Of a stretch of DNA of 64,000 nt, positions 8,040-21,787 are shown piece by piece (positions within the stretch are counted from its first letter, which is position 1; each line of letters starts with the position of its first letter). The DNA is from Hydrogenophaga sp. 2FB. GTDB lineage: Bacteria; Pseudomonadota; Gammaproteobacteria; Burkholderiales; Burkholderiaceae_C. A model generated the notes under the pieces. The model did not search any database and was not told where the DNA came from. It saw only the letters and a list, made by a program, of their open reading frames with translations. The position numbers were made by a program, and so were the translations under genes. The DNA lies in the NCBI RefSeq assembly GCF_005503365.1, contig NZ_SCML01000032.1, positions 1-64,000 of the forward strand. The letters are read 5' to 3'.

Positions 8040-8667
8040 TTGAGCTACCTGCTCATTGGGCAGCAGGGGCGTGTCACCCTGTGCATCGAAAGCAAAGCCC
8101 AACGGGCTAAGCAACCCGTCCGGGAAACTGGGGGAAGCCCAGCAGGCCGTCTTGGAAGTCATTGCTGAGCACGTCCCACGGCAAAATCTTTGGCATCGGT
8201 ATGCTCCAGCTGGTTGGCAAGTTTGCGGGCGGGTCACGCCTGTGTGAAGTCTCTCAAATCTGAGCCAGTCAGAGATGAAGGCCGGGAAACCATTGACAAG
8301 GTACTCAACCCGTAGGGCTTCGGCGGAGGCCCAAAGGGCGACGACGGTCCCCAGAGGGCGCGCAGACCAGCTGTGAACCCGTGGAGTTAAGGCGCGGTCG
8401 CTAACAGTTGTGACTGATAACGGATTCAAAATCTGGTGACAGGGTCAGTCCCGGACGAAGACGCAGTGCTCTCCCCGGGCGACGTTCCAGTTGACTCCTT
8501 GTCTGCGCTAGCCGTTCCATCCTGTGCCGCGAGGTGTTTTTCAAGCAGATGTGACTCCTTGGGGGCGTCCACTTCACAGTCGATTGTTGAGGAGGGCGAG
8601 AGCAACTTGTGAATTGAGAGTATTCGAAGGAGCGACATGATGCGGCAGAAACTGTGTGTTCAGGGGG
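8040..8667. other. About 630 bases without a recognisable gene
   Basis: Open frames on the minus strand (8426-8638, and 7968-8429) have no recognisable motif, low-complexity Ser/Thr composition and no good ribosome site. No tRNA, terminator or repeat was found. The stretch lies between gene fragments and the large [28 protein letters not shown] gene and is probably degraded accessory DNA. Confidence 0.5.
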
Positions 8668-11600
8668 TCACGCGTTGCCAAGCAACTTGGTTTTTCTCGT
8701 CTTGTATTCGACGGCGTGTTGATAGGGCAGCGTCACTATATTTTTACTTGCTAGCCACTGTTTATCGCGCTCGTCAGTCTTGAACATGTATAGACGGCGG
8801 AGCGTCAACATCTGGAGCACGCGCGCGGCGATGAAATCACTTCCAAAGTCGTCCAAGAGCTTTTCCATCTCTCGCTGCGGTAGTCTCCCCGGACTATCCA
8901 ACTTCACGCCGGTGGCAATAAGCCGCGCTGCGGGAGACCCGATGGTTCCGGCCGCTGCACGTATGTCATCAATAAGTGCGTCGGAACTTGTCGAGACAAT
9001 TGCCTTCAACAGGAAGCCTGCCGTCGACGTCTGCAACAGCCAAGCGACGAGTTGCTGCGCAATCTTTTTGCGCTCCTCCTCAGTCCCCGACTCTTTGCGC
9101 TTTGCCAACATGTCTGTCAATTCAGTCAAAACCGCTGCTTGGTCATTTGTGAACAAGTTGAAGTAGGCGGTAACCGCTCTCAAAGGGCCGTGCATGACCT
9201 TGCTCAGCAAGTCAACGCGTTGATTTCTTGGTATGCGCTCGATTTGATTCTTGAGGATTTGACCAAGAATCTCAACTGCTTTGAACAGTGAGATGACGTG
9301 CGCAACAAACTCGTCTTCCTCCAGGTCTTCCTTTCGGTCTGCTAACCCGTCACTACCGTCATCAAGCTCGTCTCGGCGGTGATTTGCTTCTTGCCTTGCC
9401 TGCTCTGGGCTCTTGCCCGAGTACGTCAATGCAGGGAGGTCTTTGACGAAGTCTCTGATTTCGACGGTGTCCCTTCCTGTGAACTCAACTGCACGGTATG
9501 CCGAGAATGGCTTCTCCACCGCGTCTACTACGCACCGCAAGAATAACGGGTCTTCAAAAGAATGATGCGCTAGGAATAGCACCGTATTTGCGTTTTCTCG
9601 CACATACAGATGCGCGCAGCACTTATGCACATACGCCTGCACTTCCAAATCATTCATTTTTCTGGAGAGGTATTTCCCCTTCAGATAGTAGTAGATGTAG
9701 TGATACCGGAAGCGGAAGAAGTCCCCATGCTGTGCAAGTATTCGTGCCCTTACAAGCGAAGCGACTCGGGCGGATAGTTCAACACGTACTTGCTCTTTTG
9801 AATATCGCTCATTGAACGTGCGGAACTCTTCCTCAGAGAGCTCCTTGTTCTCCGTGGCATGAAGCTGCCACGCAAGATGCGCACAGTATTCAATAATGCC
9901 TGTCCATTGATTCCGGGGAATTTGCGCCGACTCCAACCCCGCCTTTAGCAGAAAGTCGTAGTACTCGCTGAGTCCACTTTCCTCAAATCCTCCTTGAACG
10001 CCTGATTCGTAGCTTTGCAGCAAGGTCAGGAGATACAAGGGAAGCGATGGCACGATGTTTTTTGCCATCACTTCATTGAGGACGCGCTCTGCGGCATCGC
10101 ACCGCTGAAGGAGCTGTCCTTCATCAAGCGAGCCGTCGGATGAGGTCCGCAAGAGCCACCGTTTGACAAGCTCTGCCCGCTTGGCAAAACCAAACGGCAG
10201 GAGCTTGAACTCTTCGAGGTCGGCGAGCTTTCCCTCAGTGTGAGGGCGAATTGTTCCACTGAAATCGAAGCTATCGTTTGCAGTAAACAAAAATCTGTTG
10301 AATCGGGATGAGGCCATAACCAAAAGCTTGGCGCGAGACGCACCATGGCGAATGGGGCCATCATCGAAATCATCAAGAAGCAAAAGCTTGTTGGTCTTCG
10401 GTACTTGGGCGTAACGTGCGCTGCTCCCTGGCCCATACTGCGATTCGACGGCTTTAGCAACTGCTTGGTCGAACTCTCTCTCGGAAACAGTTCTTAATTC
10501 AGCCCCTCTAAGGTAGACCGGGACGAGGCCTCTTTCATGGAAATGCTTAAACAGCATGTACAAAAGACTGGTCGCCCCAGACTTCTCCTCTCCCGTCAAA
10601 AGCACTCCTCCCTCTAGACGGGACGAGCCATGAAAAATGGTGGTGTTGAGTGGAACCTTAACCCTGCGTTCATCGTTGGACTGGTGGGCATGAACATCGG
10701 GGTAAACATACAAGTCTCGCAATGCGAGTGGAGCACCCCGGGCACCAAAAATCCCCCCGGGGTCGGAAAGTAGTTGCTCGAAATGGGAGCTAATTTCGAA
10801 CTCGTTCCGGACCTTTTTTGGAAGCGTTCTGAAATCAGACCACGAACCTTCTTCGGTTGCGAGGTAGCGCGCTGCACCATCCCACTTGTAGCGGGTATTT
10901 TGATAGGTGCCTTCTACGAGGTTGAAGATTGCGACGTTGAAAGATGACTCAGCGAGGCCGTGATGTCCTTGGAGAACACATCCTTCGATATATGCACTAT
11001 GGCCGGTCTCCGCGTTGATGTCTTCACCCACTCCGCCTACATGCTCATGGCCAGAGACAACCACATTTGCCAAGCCGCGAACAAGTTGTCGCAACGGGTG
11101 GTACATCGTTTGGCTGAACCAGTTCAGCGGATGATGCATAAGGACAACCCTGTAGTCGGCAACATCGTTGCGACGATTCTTGTAGCGTTCGACAGGGAAA
11201 ATGAGTGTTCCAGGTGTTTCGTGAATGTTCGAACACCACGACACGTTGAGGGAGTCAAAAATGAGCTCAACACCCTCGACTGAGAATCTATGTGAAGTCC
11301 ATAGTTGGTCTCCAACTCTGGTTTCCCCGGGGCTTTCGAAGCTTTCAGAAAAATCGCGATATGCACCTTGAATCGAGGCGCCAAGAGCGATGACGTCATC
11401 GTCCAGCTTCTCAGGTTTTTCTCGAATGGCGTCAAGAGTGAGTTGCCTGGGTGCATTGCTCAGGGAGAAGTCACAGTCGTGATTTCCGGGAGCCATGACA
11501 AAGTGCACAGGCAGGTCTTTCTCCGCCTGAATGCTTTTTCGAATTGACTCGAAAAGTCCGCGCGCCGTCTCGTATTGGGCTCTGTCGCCGCTATAGGCAA

Positions 11601-11745
11601 TGTCACCGGTAACAGCGACGAAGACGGCAGTTGCTTCTGGCAACGACGCAAAAGTGCAGGCCGCTATTTGGTCCCCTTGTTTGAGGATTGGGTCCTTGTC
11701 GCCTCGAATGTGAATGTCGCTAAGGTGCAGTATCAGAACCGTCAT
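8668..11745 (-). CDS. Metallophosphoesterase-STAND NTPase fusion, candidate defence protein
   Basis: 1025 residues. Residues 1-270 are a calcineurin-like phosphoesterase with every metal motif: D10-x-H12 (LSDIH), G47-D48, G87-N-H-D90, H204-H205 and G232-H-E-H235. A predicted NTPase follows: P-loop region G385-E-E-K-S-G390-A391-T-S and Walker B LLLLDDFD at 454-461. The canonical P-loop lysine is alanine (codon GCG). From about 520 to the end it is helical with no recognised repeat and could be a sensor. Effector-NTPase-sensor order is typical of STAND conflict systems, so a phage-sensing nuclease or phosphodiesterase is inferred, not shown. No partner gene is adjacent. It is visibly less GC-rich than its neighbours and sits among element remnants, suggesting horizontal transfer. 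GGAAAG precedes the ATG. Confidence 0.75.
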   Translation of the reverse strand: MTVLILHLSDIHIRGDKDPILKQGDQIAACTFASLPEATAVFVAVTGDIAYSGDRAQYETARGLFESIRKSIQAEKDLPVHFVMAPGNHDCDFSLSNAPRQLTLDAIREKPEKLDDDVIALGASIQGAYRDFSESFESPGETRVGDQLWTSHRFSVEGVELIFDSLNVSWCSNIHETPGTLIFPVERYKNRRNDVADYRVVLMHHPLNWFSQTMYHPLRQLVRGLANVVVSGHEHVGGVGEDINAETGHSAYIEGCVLQGHHGLAESSFNVAIFNLVEGTYQNTRYKWDGAARYLATEEGSWSDFRTLPKKVRNEFEISSHFEQLLSDPGGIFGARGAPLALRDLYVYPDVHAHQSNDERRVKVPLNTTIFHGSSRLEGGVLLTGEEKSGATSLLYMLFKHFHERGLVPVYLRGAELRTVSEREFDQAVAKAVESQYGPGSSARYAQVPKTNKLLLLDDFDDGPIRHGASRAKLLVMASSRFNRFLFTANDSFDFSGTIRPHTEGKLADLEEFKLLPFGFAKRAELVKRWLLRTSSDGSLDEGQLLQRCDAAERVLNEVMAKNIVPSLPLYLLTLLQSYESGVQGGFEESGLSEYYDFLLKAGLESAQIPRNQWTGIIEYCAHLAWQLHATENKELSEEEFRTFNERYSKEQVRVELSARVASLVRARILAQHGDFFRFRYHYIYYYLKGKYLSRKMNDLEVQAYVHKCCAHLYVRENANTVLFLAHHSFEDPLFLRCVVDAVEKPFSAYRAVEFTGRDTVEIRDFVKDLPALTYSGKSPEQARQEANHRRDELDDGSDGLADRKEDLEEDEFVAHVISLFKAVEILGQILKNQIERIPRNQRVDLLSKVMHGPLRAVTAYFNLFTNDQAAVLTELTDMLAKRKESGTEEERKKIAQQLVAWLLQTSTAGFLLKAIVSTSSDALIDDIRAAAGTIGSPAARLIATGVKLDSPGRLPQREMEKLLDDFGSDFIAARVLQMLTLRRLYMFKTDERDKQWLASKNIVTLPYQHAVEYKTRKTKLLGNA

Positions 11746-11947
11746 ATTCTTTCCACATGAACAACATCATCCAGGCCACCTGCACCGCGGGTTAGCTCAA
11801 GGTGCCGGACCAGGACTCAAAGCACCCTTTCGTTGTGGGTAGCAATCCGCGGCTGATATGCCGAGAGCCCACTCAACGGCCAACGTCCGCAGTTTTCTCT
11901 GCTTATGGGTCCCGCTTTCTCAGCTTTTGAGGCTACCTACAGGCGCC

Positions 11948-15752
<3,805 letters not shown>

Positions 15753-15857
15753 GTCAGACTCTTTCTTCTCTGGTTGCTTGTCGGCCGGCCCCTGCCTCCC
15801 GGTGGCCCCGTTTCGTTGTGTGGGCCAAATCCCCGCTATTTTCGCTTTTTTGTGGCC

Positions 15858-17276
15858 TCATCCCTTGAGCGTCTGTTCCAGCACGTGCAGCTGCTGGTTC
15901 AGCTCGGTGTTCTGCTGGCGCTCGGCCCCGATTTTGCGCACCGCGTGCAGCACCGTGGTGTGGTCGCGGCCACCAAACAATTCCCCGATTTCGGGCAGGC
16001 TCTTCTGCGTCAGCTCCTTGGCAATGAACATGGCGATCTGGCGCGGGCGGGCGATGCTGGCCGGGCGCTTCTTGCTGTACATGTCGGCGACCTTGATCTT
16101 GTAGAAATCGGCCACCGTTTTCTGGATGTTCTCCACACTGATCTGGCGGTTCTGGATCGACAGCAGGTCTTTCAACGCATCGCGCGCGAGCTGGATCGAG
16201 ATTTCCTTCTGGTTGAACCGCGAATAGGCCAGGATCTTGCGCAGCGCGCCTTCGAGTTCGCGCACGTTCGAACGCACGTTCTTCGCCACGAAAAACGCCA
16301 CTTCCTCGGGCATCACCGCGTTCTCCACCGCCGCCTTGTTGATCAGGATGGCAACGCGCATCTCCAGCTCGGGCGGCTCGATGGCCACCGTCAGGCCCGA
16401 ATCGAAGCGCGACACCAGCCGTTCGTGGATGTCTGCCAGGCCCTTGGGGTAGGTGTCGCTGGTGAGCACGATATGGCTCTTTTTGGCCAGCAGAGCCTCG
16501 AAGGCGTTGAAAAACTCCTCCTGGGTGCGCTCCTTGTTGGCGAAGAACTGCACATCGTCGATCAACAGCAGATCGAGCGAGTGGTAGCGCTCCTTGAATT
16601 CATCGAAAGTCTTGCGCTGATAGGCCTTGACCACATCGGAGACAAACTGCTCCGCGTGGATGTAGAGAACTTTGGCCTGTGGACGGTCTGCCAGCAGGTG
16701 GTTGCCGATGGCATGCACCAGGTGGGTTTTGCCCAGGCCCACGCCGCCGTAGATGAACAGCGGGTTGTAGAGCTGCCCCAGGCTTCCCGCCACGTGCATC
16801 GCCGCGGCGCGCGCCATGCGGTTGGCCGAGCCTTCCACGAGGGTGGAAAACGCCAGCGCCGGATTCAGCCGCGTCTTGGGTCCGCTGGGCACGGCGACTT
16901 CCACCGGCGCCAGATCGGGCAGTTCCGCCAGCACAGGGTCTTGCGTCGCGCGGGGCAGAGGTGAGGTCCTGCTGGGTCCTTCGCGCGGAGCGAGCACCAA
17001 CTCAAGCGTTACTGGTGTACCCTGAATGCCCTCCAGCAAGGCGGTGATGCGGGACGCGTATTGAGCCCGGATCCAGTCCATCTTGAACCGGTTGGCCACG
17101 GCCAGGACCACTCGGGAGCCGTCGGGTGCGACGGTGGCGGACAGGGGTCTGATCCAGGTATTGAACTGTTGTTCGGGAATCTCTTGCGACAGCCGGTCCA
17201 TGCAGGCAGGCCAGAGCGAGACCGTGCTCGATGCGCTGTCGGCCGGGGAGGTGTCAGGGGGAATGCCCTCGATCAT
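15858..17276 (-). CDS. dnaA: Chromosomal replication initiator DnaA
   Basis: 472 residues from the ATG at 17276 ([10 protein letters not shown]). Domain I ([25 protein letters not shown]), a linker, and the AAA+ domain with Walker [10 protein letters not shown] near residue 180 and Walker [11 protein letters not shown] are present. The C-terminal domain IV carries the DnaA signature [11 protein letters not shown]. An ATG at 17333 would add 19 residues (491 total), but these are unlike the family and would read through a DnaA box, so the shorter start is preferred although neither has a clear ribosome site. Confidence 0.95.
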   Translation of the reverse strand: MIEGIPPDTSPADSASSTVSLWPACMDRLSQEIPEQQFNTWIRPLSATVAPDGSRVVLAVANRFKMDWIRAQYASRITALLEGIQGTPVTLELVLAPREGPSRTSPLPRATQDPVLAELPDLAPVEVAVPSGPKTRLNPALAFSTLVEGSANRMARAAAMHVAGSLGQLYNPLFIYGGVGLGKTHLVHAIGNHLLADRPQAKVLYIHAEQFVSDVVKAYQRKTFDEFKERYHSLDLLLIDDVQFFANKERTQEEFFNAFEALLAKKSHIVLTSDTYPKGLADIHERLVSRFDSGLTVAIEPPELEMRVAILINKAAVENAVMPEEVAFFVAKNVRSNVRELEGALRKILAYSRFNQKEISIQLARDALKDLLSIQNRQISVENIQKTVADFYKIKVADMYSKKRPASIARPRQIAMFIAKELTQKSLPEIGELFGGRDHTTVLHAVRKIGAERQQNTELNQQLHVLEQTLKG

Positions 17277-17513
17277 GCTGGAATAGGGGAACCGTTGGAG
17301 TTGTGGACAAATGTCTCGGGGCAATCCGGCCATTGTAGAGCGCCAGACAACTTATCCACAAGGCGGTCGGACGGCTGCGAAAGCCAAGCCGACAACCTGC
17401 CCGATAAGCCGCTTTCTTCAAGTGGCACGCGCGCACCGAACGCCAAGTGCTTGCCGCACCTTGGTTTTATTTGCGATAATTGCGGGTTTCCCCGATTTCA
17501 ACAGACGACCATC
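17277..17513. other. oriC: oriC-like dnaA-rpmH intergenic region
   Basis: 237 bases between divergent dnaA and rpmH. A consensus DnaA box TTATCCACA lies at 17352-17360 and a near-consensus TTGTGGACAA at 17301-17310. An AT-rich patch (TTGGTTTTATTTGCGATAAT) precedes rpmH at 17461-17480. This intergenic position is the usual origin site in Burkholderiales. Only two convincing boxes are seen, so the full functional origin may be larger or partly elsewhere. Confidence 0.55.
17451..17480 (+). promoter_or_regulatory. Candidate rpmH promoter
   Basis: TTGCCG at 17451-17456 and GATAAT at 17475-17480 with an 18-base spacer, 34 bases ahead of the rpmH ATG, form a plausible sigma70 promoter for the rpmH-rnpA-yidD-yidC operon. 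Confidence 0.5.
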
Positions 17514-17648
17514 ATGAAACGCACTTACCAGCCCTCCAAGATCCGCCGCGCCCGCACCCACGGCTTCCTCGTCCGCATGAAGACCCGCGGCGGCCGTGCC
17601 GTGATCAACGCACGCCGCGCCAAGGGCCGCAAGCGCCTGGCCGTCTGA
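17514..17648 (+). CDS. rpmH: 50S ribosomal protein L34
   Basis: 44 residues, highly basic. The sequence [20 protein letters not shown], then [20 protein letters not shown], is diagnostic. The ATG at 17514 is the only sensible start. It is first in the conserved rpmH-rnpA-yidD-yidC-mnmE series. Confidence 0.97.
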   Translation: MKRTYQPSKIRRARTHGFLVRMKTRGGRAVINARRAKGRKRLAV

Positions 17649-17718
17649 GGCTTCGCGTGTTGTTCTGCCGGCGTCCACTCGCTCGGCTCCCTCACCGCGT
17701 GACCCGGACGATTCGGCG

Positions 17719-18138
17719 GTGATCCAGCGGCTGCGGTCCCGGCAACAGTTCCAGGCCGTGATGGCCGGTGCCCCCGTGGCCAAAACCCCCCACTTTGCCT
17801 TGCACCGCGCCGCGCTCTCCAGCGCGGGTGAGGGTCGGGCTTTGTTCCCCGTGGCCGATACCTGGCTGGGTGTGATGCTGCCCAAGCGCTGGGCCAAGCG
17901 CGCCGTGACGCGCAACGCCATTCGCCGCCAGATCTACGAGATCGCCCGCCACCAGGCCGCGAGCCTGCCCCAGGCTGCGCACGTGGTGCGCCTGCGCAGC
18001 GAGTTCAGCCGCCAGCAATTCGTCAGCGCCACGTCCGACGCGCTCAAACGCGCCGTGCGCGCCGAACTTGAACAGCTGTTGGCGCCCCGCTCCGCGTCAC
18101 GCACGGCGAAGCCTGCGGAGGTCCGCCATGCTGTCTGA
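17719..18138 (+). CDS. rnpA: Ribonuclease P protein component
   Basis: 139-residue basic protein cofactor of RNase P, which matures tRNA 5' ends. The RNR signature is visible as KRAVTRNAIRRQIYEIAR; the N-terminus IQRLRSRQQFQAVMAG matches the family. The start is taken as GTG at 17719; the frame remains open upstream but without ATG. The C-terminal tail overlaps the start of yidD by 11 bases, as is common in this operon. Confidence 0.93.
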   Translation: MIQRLRSRQQFQAVMAGAPVAKTPHFALHRAALSSAGEGRALFPVADTWLGVMLPKRWAKRAVTRNAIRRQIYEIARHQAASLPQAAHVVRLRSEFSRQQFVSATSDALKRAVRAELEQLLAPRSASRTAKPAEVRHAV

Positions 18139-18415
18139 CTGGCCGCGTCTGGGCCTGCTCGGTCTGGTCAAGGGGTACCGTCTACTGCTCAGCCCGTGGC
18201 TGGGCAACGCCTGCCGGTTCGAGCCGTCGTGCTCGCTCTACGCCATCGCCGCACTGGAGCGCCATGGCGCGGTGGGTGGCGGCTATCTCACATTGCGGCG
18301 GCTGGCCCGCTGTCATCCGTGGTGCCAGGGCGGCCATGACCCGGTGCCCACCACCACGCCCCGGCTGTTTTCCAGCCTGATTTCTCCTTCCTGCGAAAAG
18401 AAGAACCTGTCATGA
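18128..18415 (+). CDS. yidD: Membrane protein insertion efficiency factor
   Basis: 95 residues with the invariant CRFEPSCSLYAIAALERHG core and GYRLLLSPWLG before it, plus the LARCHPW-GGHDPVP ending. It is a small membrane-associated protein that assists YidC/Sec-dependent insertion. It overlaps rnpA by 11 bases and yidC by 4 bases (ATGA). Confidence 0.94.
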   Translation: MLSDWPRLGLLGLVKGYRLLLSPWLGNACRFEPSCSLYAIAALERHGAVGGGYLTLRRLARCHPWCQGGHDPVPTTTPRLFSSLISPSCEKKNLS

Positions 18416-20124
18416 ATGACATCCGTCGGTCCATTCTGTGGGTCATTTTTGGTTTGTCGATGGTCCTCATCTGGGACAAGTGGCAGATCCACAATGGCCA
18501 CAAACCCACGTTTTTCCCGGGCGCTGCGCCTGCCGTGACGGCACCTGCCGCATCCACCAGCCAGCCGGCCGCAGGCAGCACCACCGCTGGTGTGCCGGCG
18601 GCCGCTGCCGGGCAGAACGCCGCCGCGACTGGCGGTGAGGCCCCGGTTGCCGCCCCTGGCGCCGTGGCCCAGCGCCACGAAGTCACCACCGACCTCTTCA
18701 AGCTGGTGTTCAACAGCGAGGGCGGTTCGTTGATCGGTTCGCAGTTGCTCAAGCACGCAGAGGCCACGCGCCAGAGCAAGGACCAGAGCGAGCAGCCGTT
18801 CACGCTGCTCACCCAGGGTGGCGAGCACATCTATGTGGCGCAGACCGGCCTTATCGGTGGCAACTTCCCGACCCACAAGACCCCCATGGCCCTGGTGGGC
18901 AACCCCACAACGCTCGCCGATGGCCAGAACGAGCTGCAGGTGCGCTTCGAGTCGGCCGAGGTGGGCGGCGTGAAACTGGTCAAGACGTACACCATCAAGC
19001 GCGGCAGCTACGCCATCGGCGTGCAGCACGAGGTGCAGAACGTTGGTGGGCAGGCGGTGAAGCCGCAGCTGTACTTCCAGTTGGTGCGCGACGGCAGCAA
19101 GCTCAGCAGCGAGACGCCTTTCTATTCGACCTTCACCGGCCCAGCCGTCTACACCAACGAGAAGAAGTACCAGAAGGTCGAGTTCGCCGACATCGAAAAG
19201 AACAAGGCCGAGTTCGTCAAGTCGTCGAGCGACGGTTACGTGGCCATGGTGCAGCATTACTTCGCCTCCGCCTGGTTGCTGGACGATGGCGTGGCGCGCG
19301 AAAACTTTGCGCGCAAGATCGACAACAACCTGTTCTCCGTCGGCAGCATCACCTCGCTTGACAGCATCGAGCCGGGCCAGAGCCTGAGCCGGCAGTCGCG
19401 CTTGTTCCTGGGACCCCAGGAAGAGAAGGTGCTGGAGAAGATTGCCCCGGGCCTGGAGTTGGTCAAGGACTACGGCTGGCTCACCATTCTGGCCAAGCCG
19501 CTGTACTGGCTGCTCGAGAAGATCCACGGTTTTGTGGCGAACTGGGGCTGGTCCATTGTGCTGCTGGTGGTGCTGATCAAGGCTGCGTTCTATTGGCTCA
19601 ACGCCAGCGCGTACCGCAGCATGGCCAAGATGAAGAAGATCAATCCACGCATCATGGAAATGCGCGAGCGCCTCAAGGGCAACCCGCAGGCCATGCAGCA
19701 GGAAATGATGAAGATGTACCGCGAGGAAAAGGTCAACCCGTTGGGTGGCTGCTTCCCGATCCTCATCCAGATCCCCGTCTTCATCGCGCTCTACTGGGTG
19801 CTGTTGTCCAGCGTGGAAATGCGCAACGCGCCGTGGATGGCCTGGATCACCGACCTGTCCTCGCCCGACCCCTACTTCATCCTGCCGCTGGTGATGACCA
19901 TCACCACCATGATCCAGACCGCGCTCAACCCGCTGCCGCCAGATCCGATGCAGGCCAAGCTGATGTGGCTCATGCCGCTGATGTTCTCCGTCATGTTCTT
20001 CTTCTTCCCGTCCGGCCTGGTGCTGTACTGGATCACGAACAACGTGTTGACCATCGCACAGCAGGCGTTCATCAACACGCGCATGGGCGTGCCGTTGAAA
20101 TTCAACATGCCCAGTTTCAAGTGA
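18412..20124 (+). CDS. yidC: Membrane protein insertase YidC
   Basis: 570-residue inner-membrane insertase. The N-terminal anchor IRRSILWVIFGLSMVLIWD is followed by an Ala/Pro-rich linker, a large periplasmic beta domain (about 70-350), and the conserved five-helix core with PLYWLLEKIHGFVANWGWSI, GCFPILIQIPVFIALYWVLL and FFPSGLVLYWITNN. Length and architecture are normal for Gram-negative YidC. Translation is coupled to yidD. A strong terminator follows at 20225. Confidence 0.97.
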   Translation: MNDIRRSILWVIFGLSMVLIWDKWQIHNGHKPTFFPGAAPAVTAPAASTSQPAAGSTTAGVPAAAAGQNAAATGGEAPVAAPGAVAQRHEVTTDLFKLVFNSEGGSLIGSQLLKHAEATRQSKDQSEQPFTLLTQGGEHIYVAQTGLIGGNFPTHKTPMALVGNPTTLADGQNELQVRFESAEVGGVKLVKTYTIKRGSYAIGVQHEVQNVGGQAVKPQLYFQLVRDGSKLSSETPFYSTFTGPAVYTNEKKYQKVEFADIEKNKAEFVKSSSDGYVAMVQHYFASAWLLDDGVARENFARKIDNNLFSVGSITSLDSIEPGQSLSRQSRLFLGPQEEKVLEKIAPGLELVKDYGWLTILAKPLYWLLEKIHGFVANWGWSIVLLVVLIKAAFYWLNASAYRSMAKMKKINPRIMEMRERLKGNPQAMQQEMMKMYREEKVNPLGGCFPILIQIPVFIALYWVLLSSVEMRNAPWMAWITDLSSPDPYFILPLVMTITTMIQTALNPLPPDPMQAKLMWLMPLMFSVMFFFFPSGLVLYWITNNVLTIAQQAFINTRMGVPLKFNMPSFK

Positions 20125-20224
20125 CTCCCTGCGCCGCTGACGCGGCTTCCCCCTGAAGGGGGCGGCGTCTTGGGCCGGTGGAGCCGGACCCATGACGCCC
20201 CTGGAGGAGTTTTTTTCTCCGGTG

Positions 20225-20249
20225 AAGGGCCTGCGTTGTGCAGGCCCTT
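20225..20249 (+). terminator. Intrinsic terminator after yidC
   Basis: AAGGGCCTGC at 20225-20234 and GCAGGCCCTT at 20240-20249 form a perfect 10-bp stem with loop GTTGT, followed by TGTCTTTTA. This separates mnmE from the rpmH-yidC operon. Confidence 0.8.
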
Positions 20250-20270
20250 TGTCTTTTATGCTCGCTCGTT

Positions 20271-21680
20271 ATGCTCGCTGCCTCGCGTGACCCCATCGTT
20301 GCCATCGCCACCGCGCCGGGTCGTGGCGGTGTGGGGATCGTGCGGGTGTCCGGGCGAGGGCTGGAGCCCTTTGTGCGGGCCTTGTTGGGGCGTTCACCGA
20401 AACCCCGCGAGGCCACCTATTTGCCTTTCTCGGATGTCGTCGGCCAGCCTATCGACCATGGTCTGGCCCTGTGGTTTCCCGCTCCGCATTCCTACACCGG
20501 CGAAGACGTGCTTGAGCTGCAGGGACATGGCGGGCCCGTGGTGCTGCAGTTGTTGCTGGCGCGCTGTCTGGAAGTGGCGCGCGAGGCCGCGTCCACGCTG
20601 CGCCCGGCGCGCGCCGGCGAGTTCACCGAGCGTGCGTTCCTCAACGACAAGCTCGACCTGGCCCAGGCAGAGGCCGTAGCCGACCTGATCGATGCCAGCA
20701 CCGAGGCAGCCGCGCGCAGCGCCTCGCGCTCGCTCGCGGGCGTGTTCTCCGATCGCATTCACGGCCTGCGCGATGCGTTGATCCACCTGCGCATGCTGGT
20801 CGAGGCGACGCTGGATTTTCCCGAGGAAGAGATCGACTTTTTGCAGAAGGCCGACGCCACCGGGCAGTTGCAACGCCTGCAAGAGGCGCTGGCGGGCGTG
20901 CAGGCGCAGGCGCGCCAGGGCGCACTGCTGCGCGATGGTTTGCAGGTCGTCATTGCGGGTCAGCCCAACGCGGGCAAAAGCTCGCTGCTCAACGCCCTGG
21001 CGGGCGCTGAACTCGCCATCGTCACACCGGTGGCGGGCACCACGCGCGACGTGGTGCAGCAGACGATCCAGATCGAAGGCGTGCCGCTGCATGTGGTCGA
21101 TACTGCGGGCCTGCGCGACAGCGCCGACGTGGACGCCGTCGAGAAGATCGGCATCGAGCGCGCGTGGAGCCGCATCCAGAAGGCCGATGCGGTGCTGTTC
21201 CTGCACGACCTCGGCCGCCGCGACAGCGTGGGTTACCGCGAGGCCGACGCGTCGATTGCTACCAGCCTGGCTTCCACGCTGCCGCATGGCGTGCCGGTGC
21301 TGCATGTCTGGAACAAGCTCGACCAGGTGGGCGGCGACGCGCCCGCCGCCGTTCAGGCGCAGTCGGACGCGCTCGCCATTTCCGCTCGCGACGGTACCGG
21401 CCTGGAAGCCTTGCGCCAGCGCCTGCTCAAGCTCGCCGGTTGGCAACAACACGGGGGCGACGGCCTGTTCATGGCGCGAGAGCGGCATCTGCAGGCGCTA
21501 CGCCGTGTCGGCGAGCACCTCGACGCTGCCAGTGACCTGCTGCGCGCGCGCGCCGAGCACCTTGATCTGCTCGCGGAAGAGTTGCGCCTGGGCCAGCACG
21601 CCCTGAGTGAGATCACAGGGGAGTTCACCGCCGACGACCTGCTGGGTGAAATCTTTTCGCGTTTTTGCATCGGCAAATGA
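20271..21680 (+). CDS. mnmE: tRNA modification GTPase MnmE
   Basis: 469 residues. With MnmG it makes the 5-aminomethyl/carboxymethylaminomethyl group on wobble uridine. The N-terminal tetrahydrofolate-binding domain ([22 protein letters not shown]) is followed by helical and G domains with G1 GQPNAGKSS at 230-238, DTAGLR and NKLD. The terminal CIGK carries the essential cysteine. The ATG at 20271 fits the family N-terminus; an ATG at 20238 lies inside the terminator hairpin and is rejected. Confidence 0.96.
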   Translation: MLAASRDPIVAIATAPGRGGVGIVRVSGRGLEPFVRALLGRSPKPREATYLPFSDVVGQPIDHGLALWFPAPHSYTGEDVLELQGHGGPVVLQLLLARCLEVAREAASTLRPARAGEFTERAFLNDKLDLAQAEAVADLIDASTEAAARSASRSLAGVFSDRIHGLRDALIHLRMLVEATLDFPEEEIDFLQKADATGQLQRLQEALAGVQAQARQGALLRDGLQVVIAGQPNAGKSSLLNALAGAELAIVTPVAGTTRDVVQQTIQIEGVPLHVVDTAGLRDSADVDAVEKIGIERAWSRIQKADAVLFLHDLGRRDSVGYREADASIATSLASTLPHGVPVLHVWNKLDQVGGDAPAAVQAQSDALAISARDGTGLEALRQRLLKLAGWQQHGGDGLFMARERHLQALRRVGEHLDAASDLLRARAEHLDLLAEELRLGQHALSEITGEFTADDLLGEIFSRFCIGK

Positions 21681-21787
21681 GGCCGGGCGTACCGCCCGTG
21701 GGTGATCGCCGACCGTCGAGAGTGCAACTGTAAGCAGCGGTAAAGGCAGGCTTGCGTGCCGCTGCGGCGCACGGTTATCTTGACCGC

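Noticed and set aside
7968..8429. 153-codon minus-strand frame as a gene
   Set aside because: No family motif, poor composition and no ribosome site; it partly overlaps the better supported fragment at 7735-8035.
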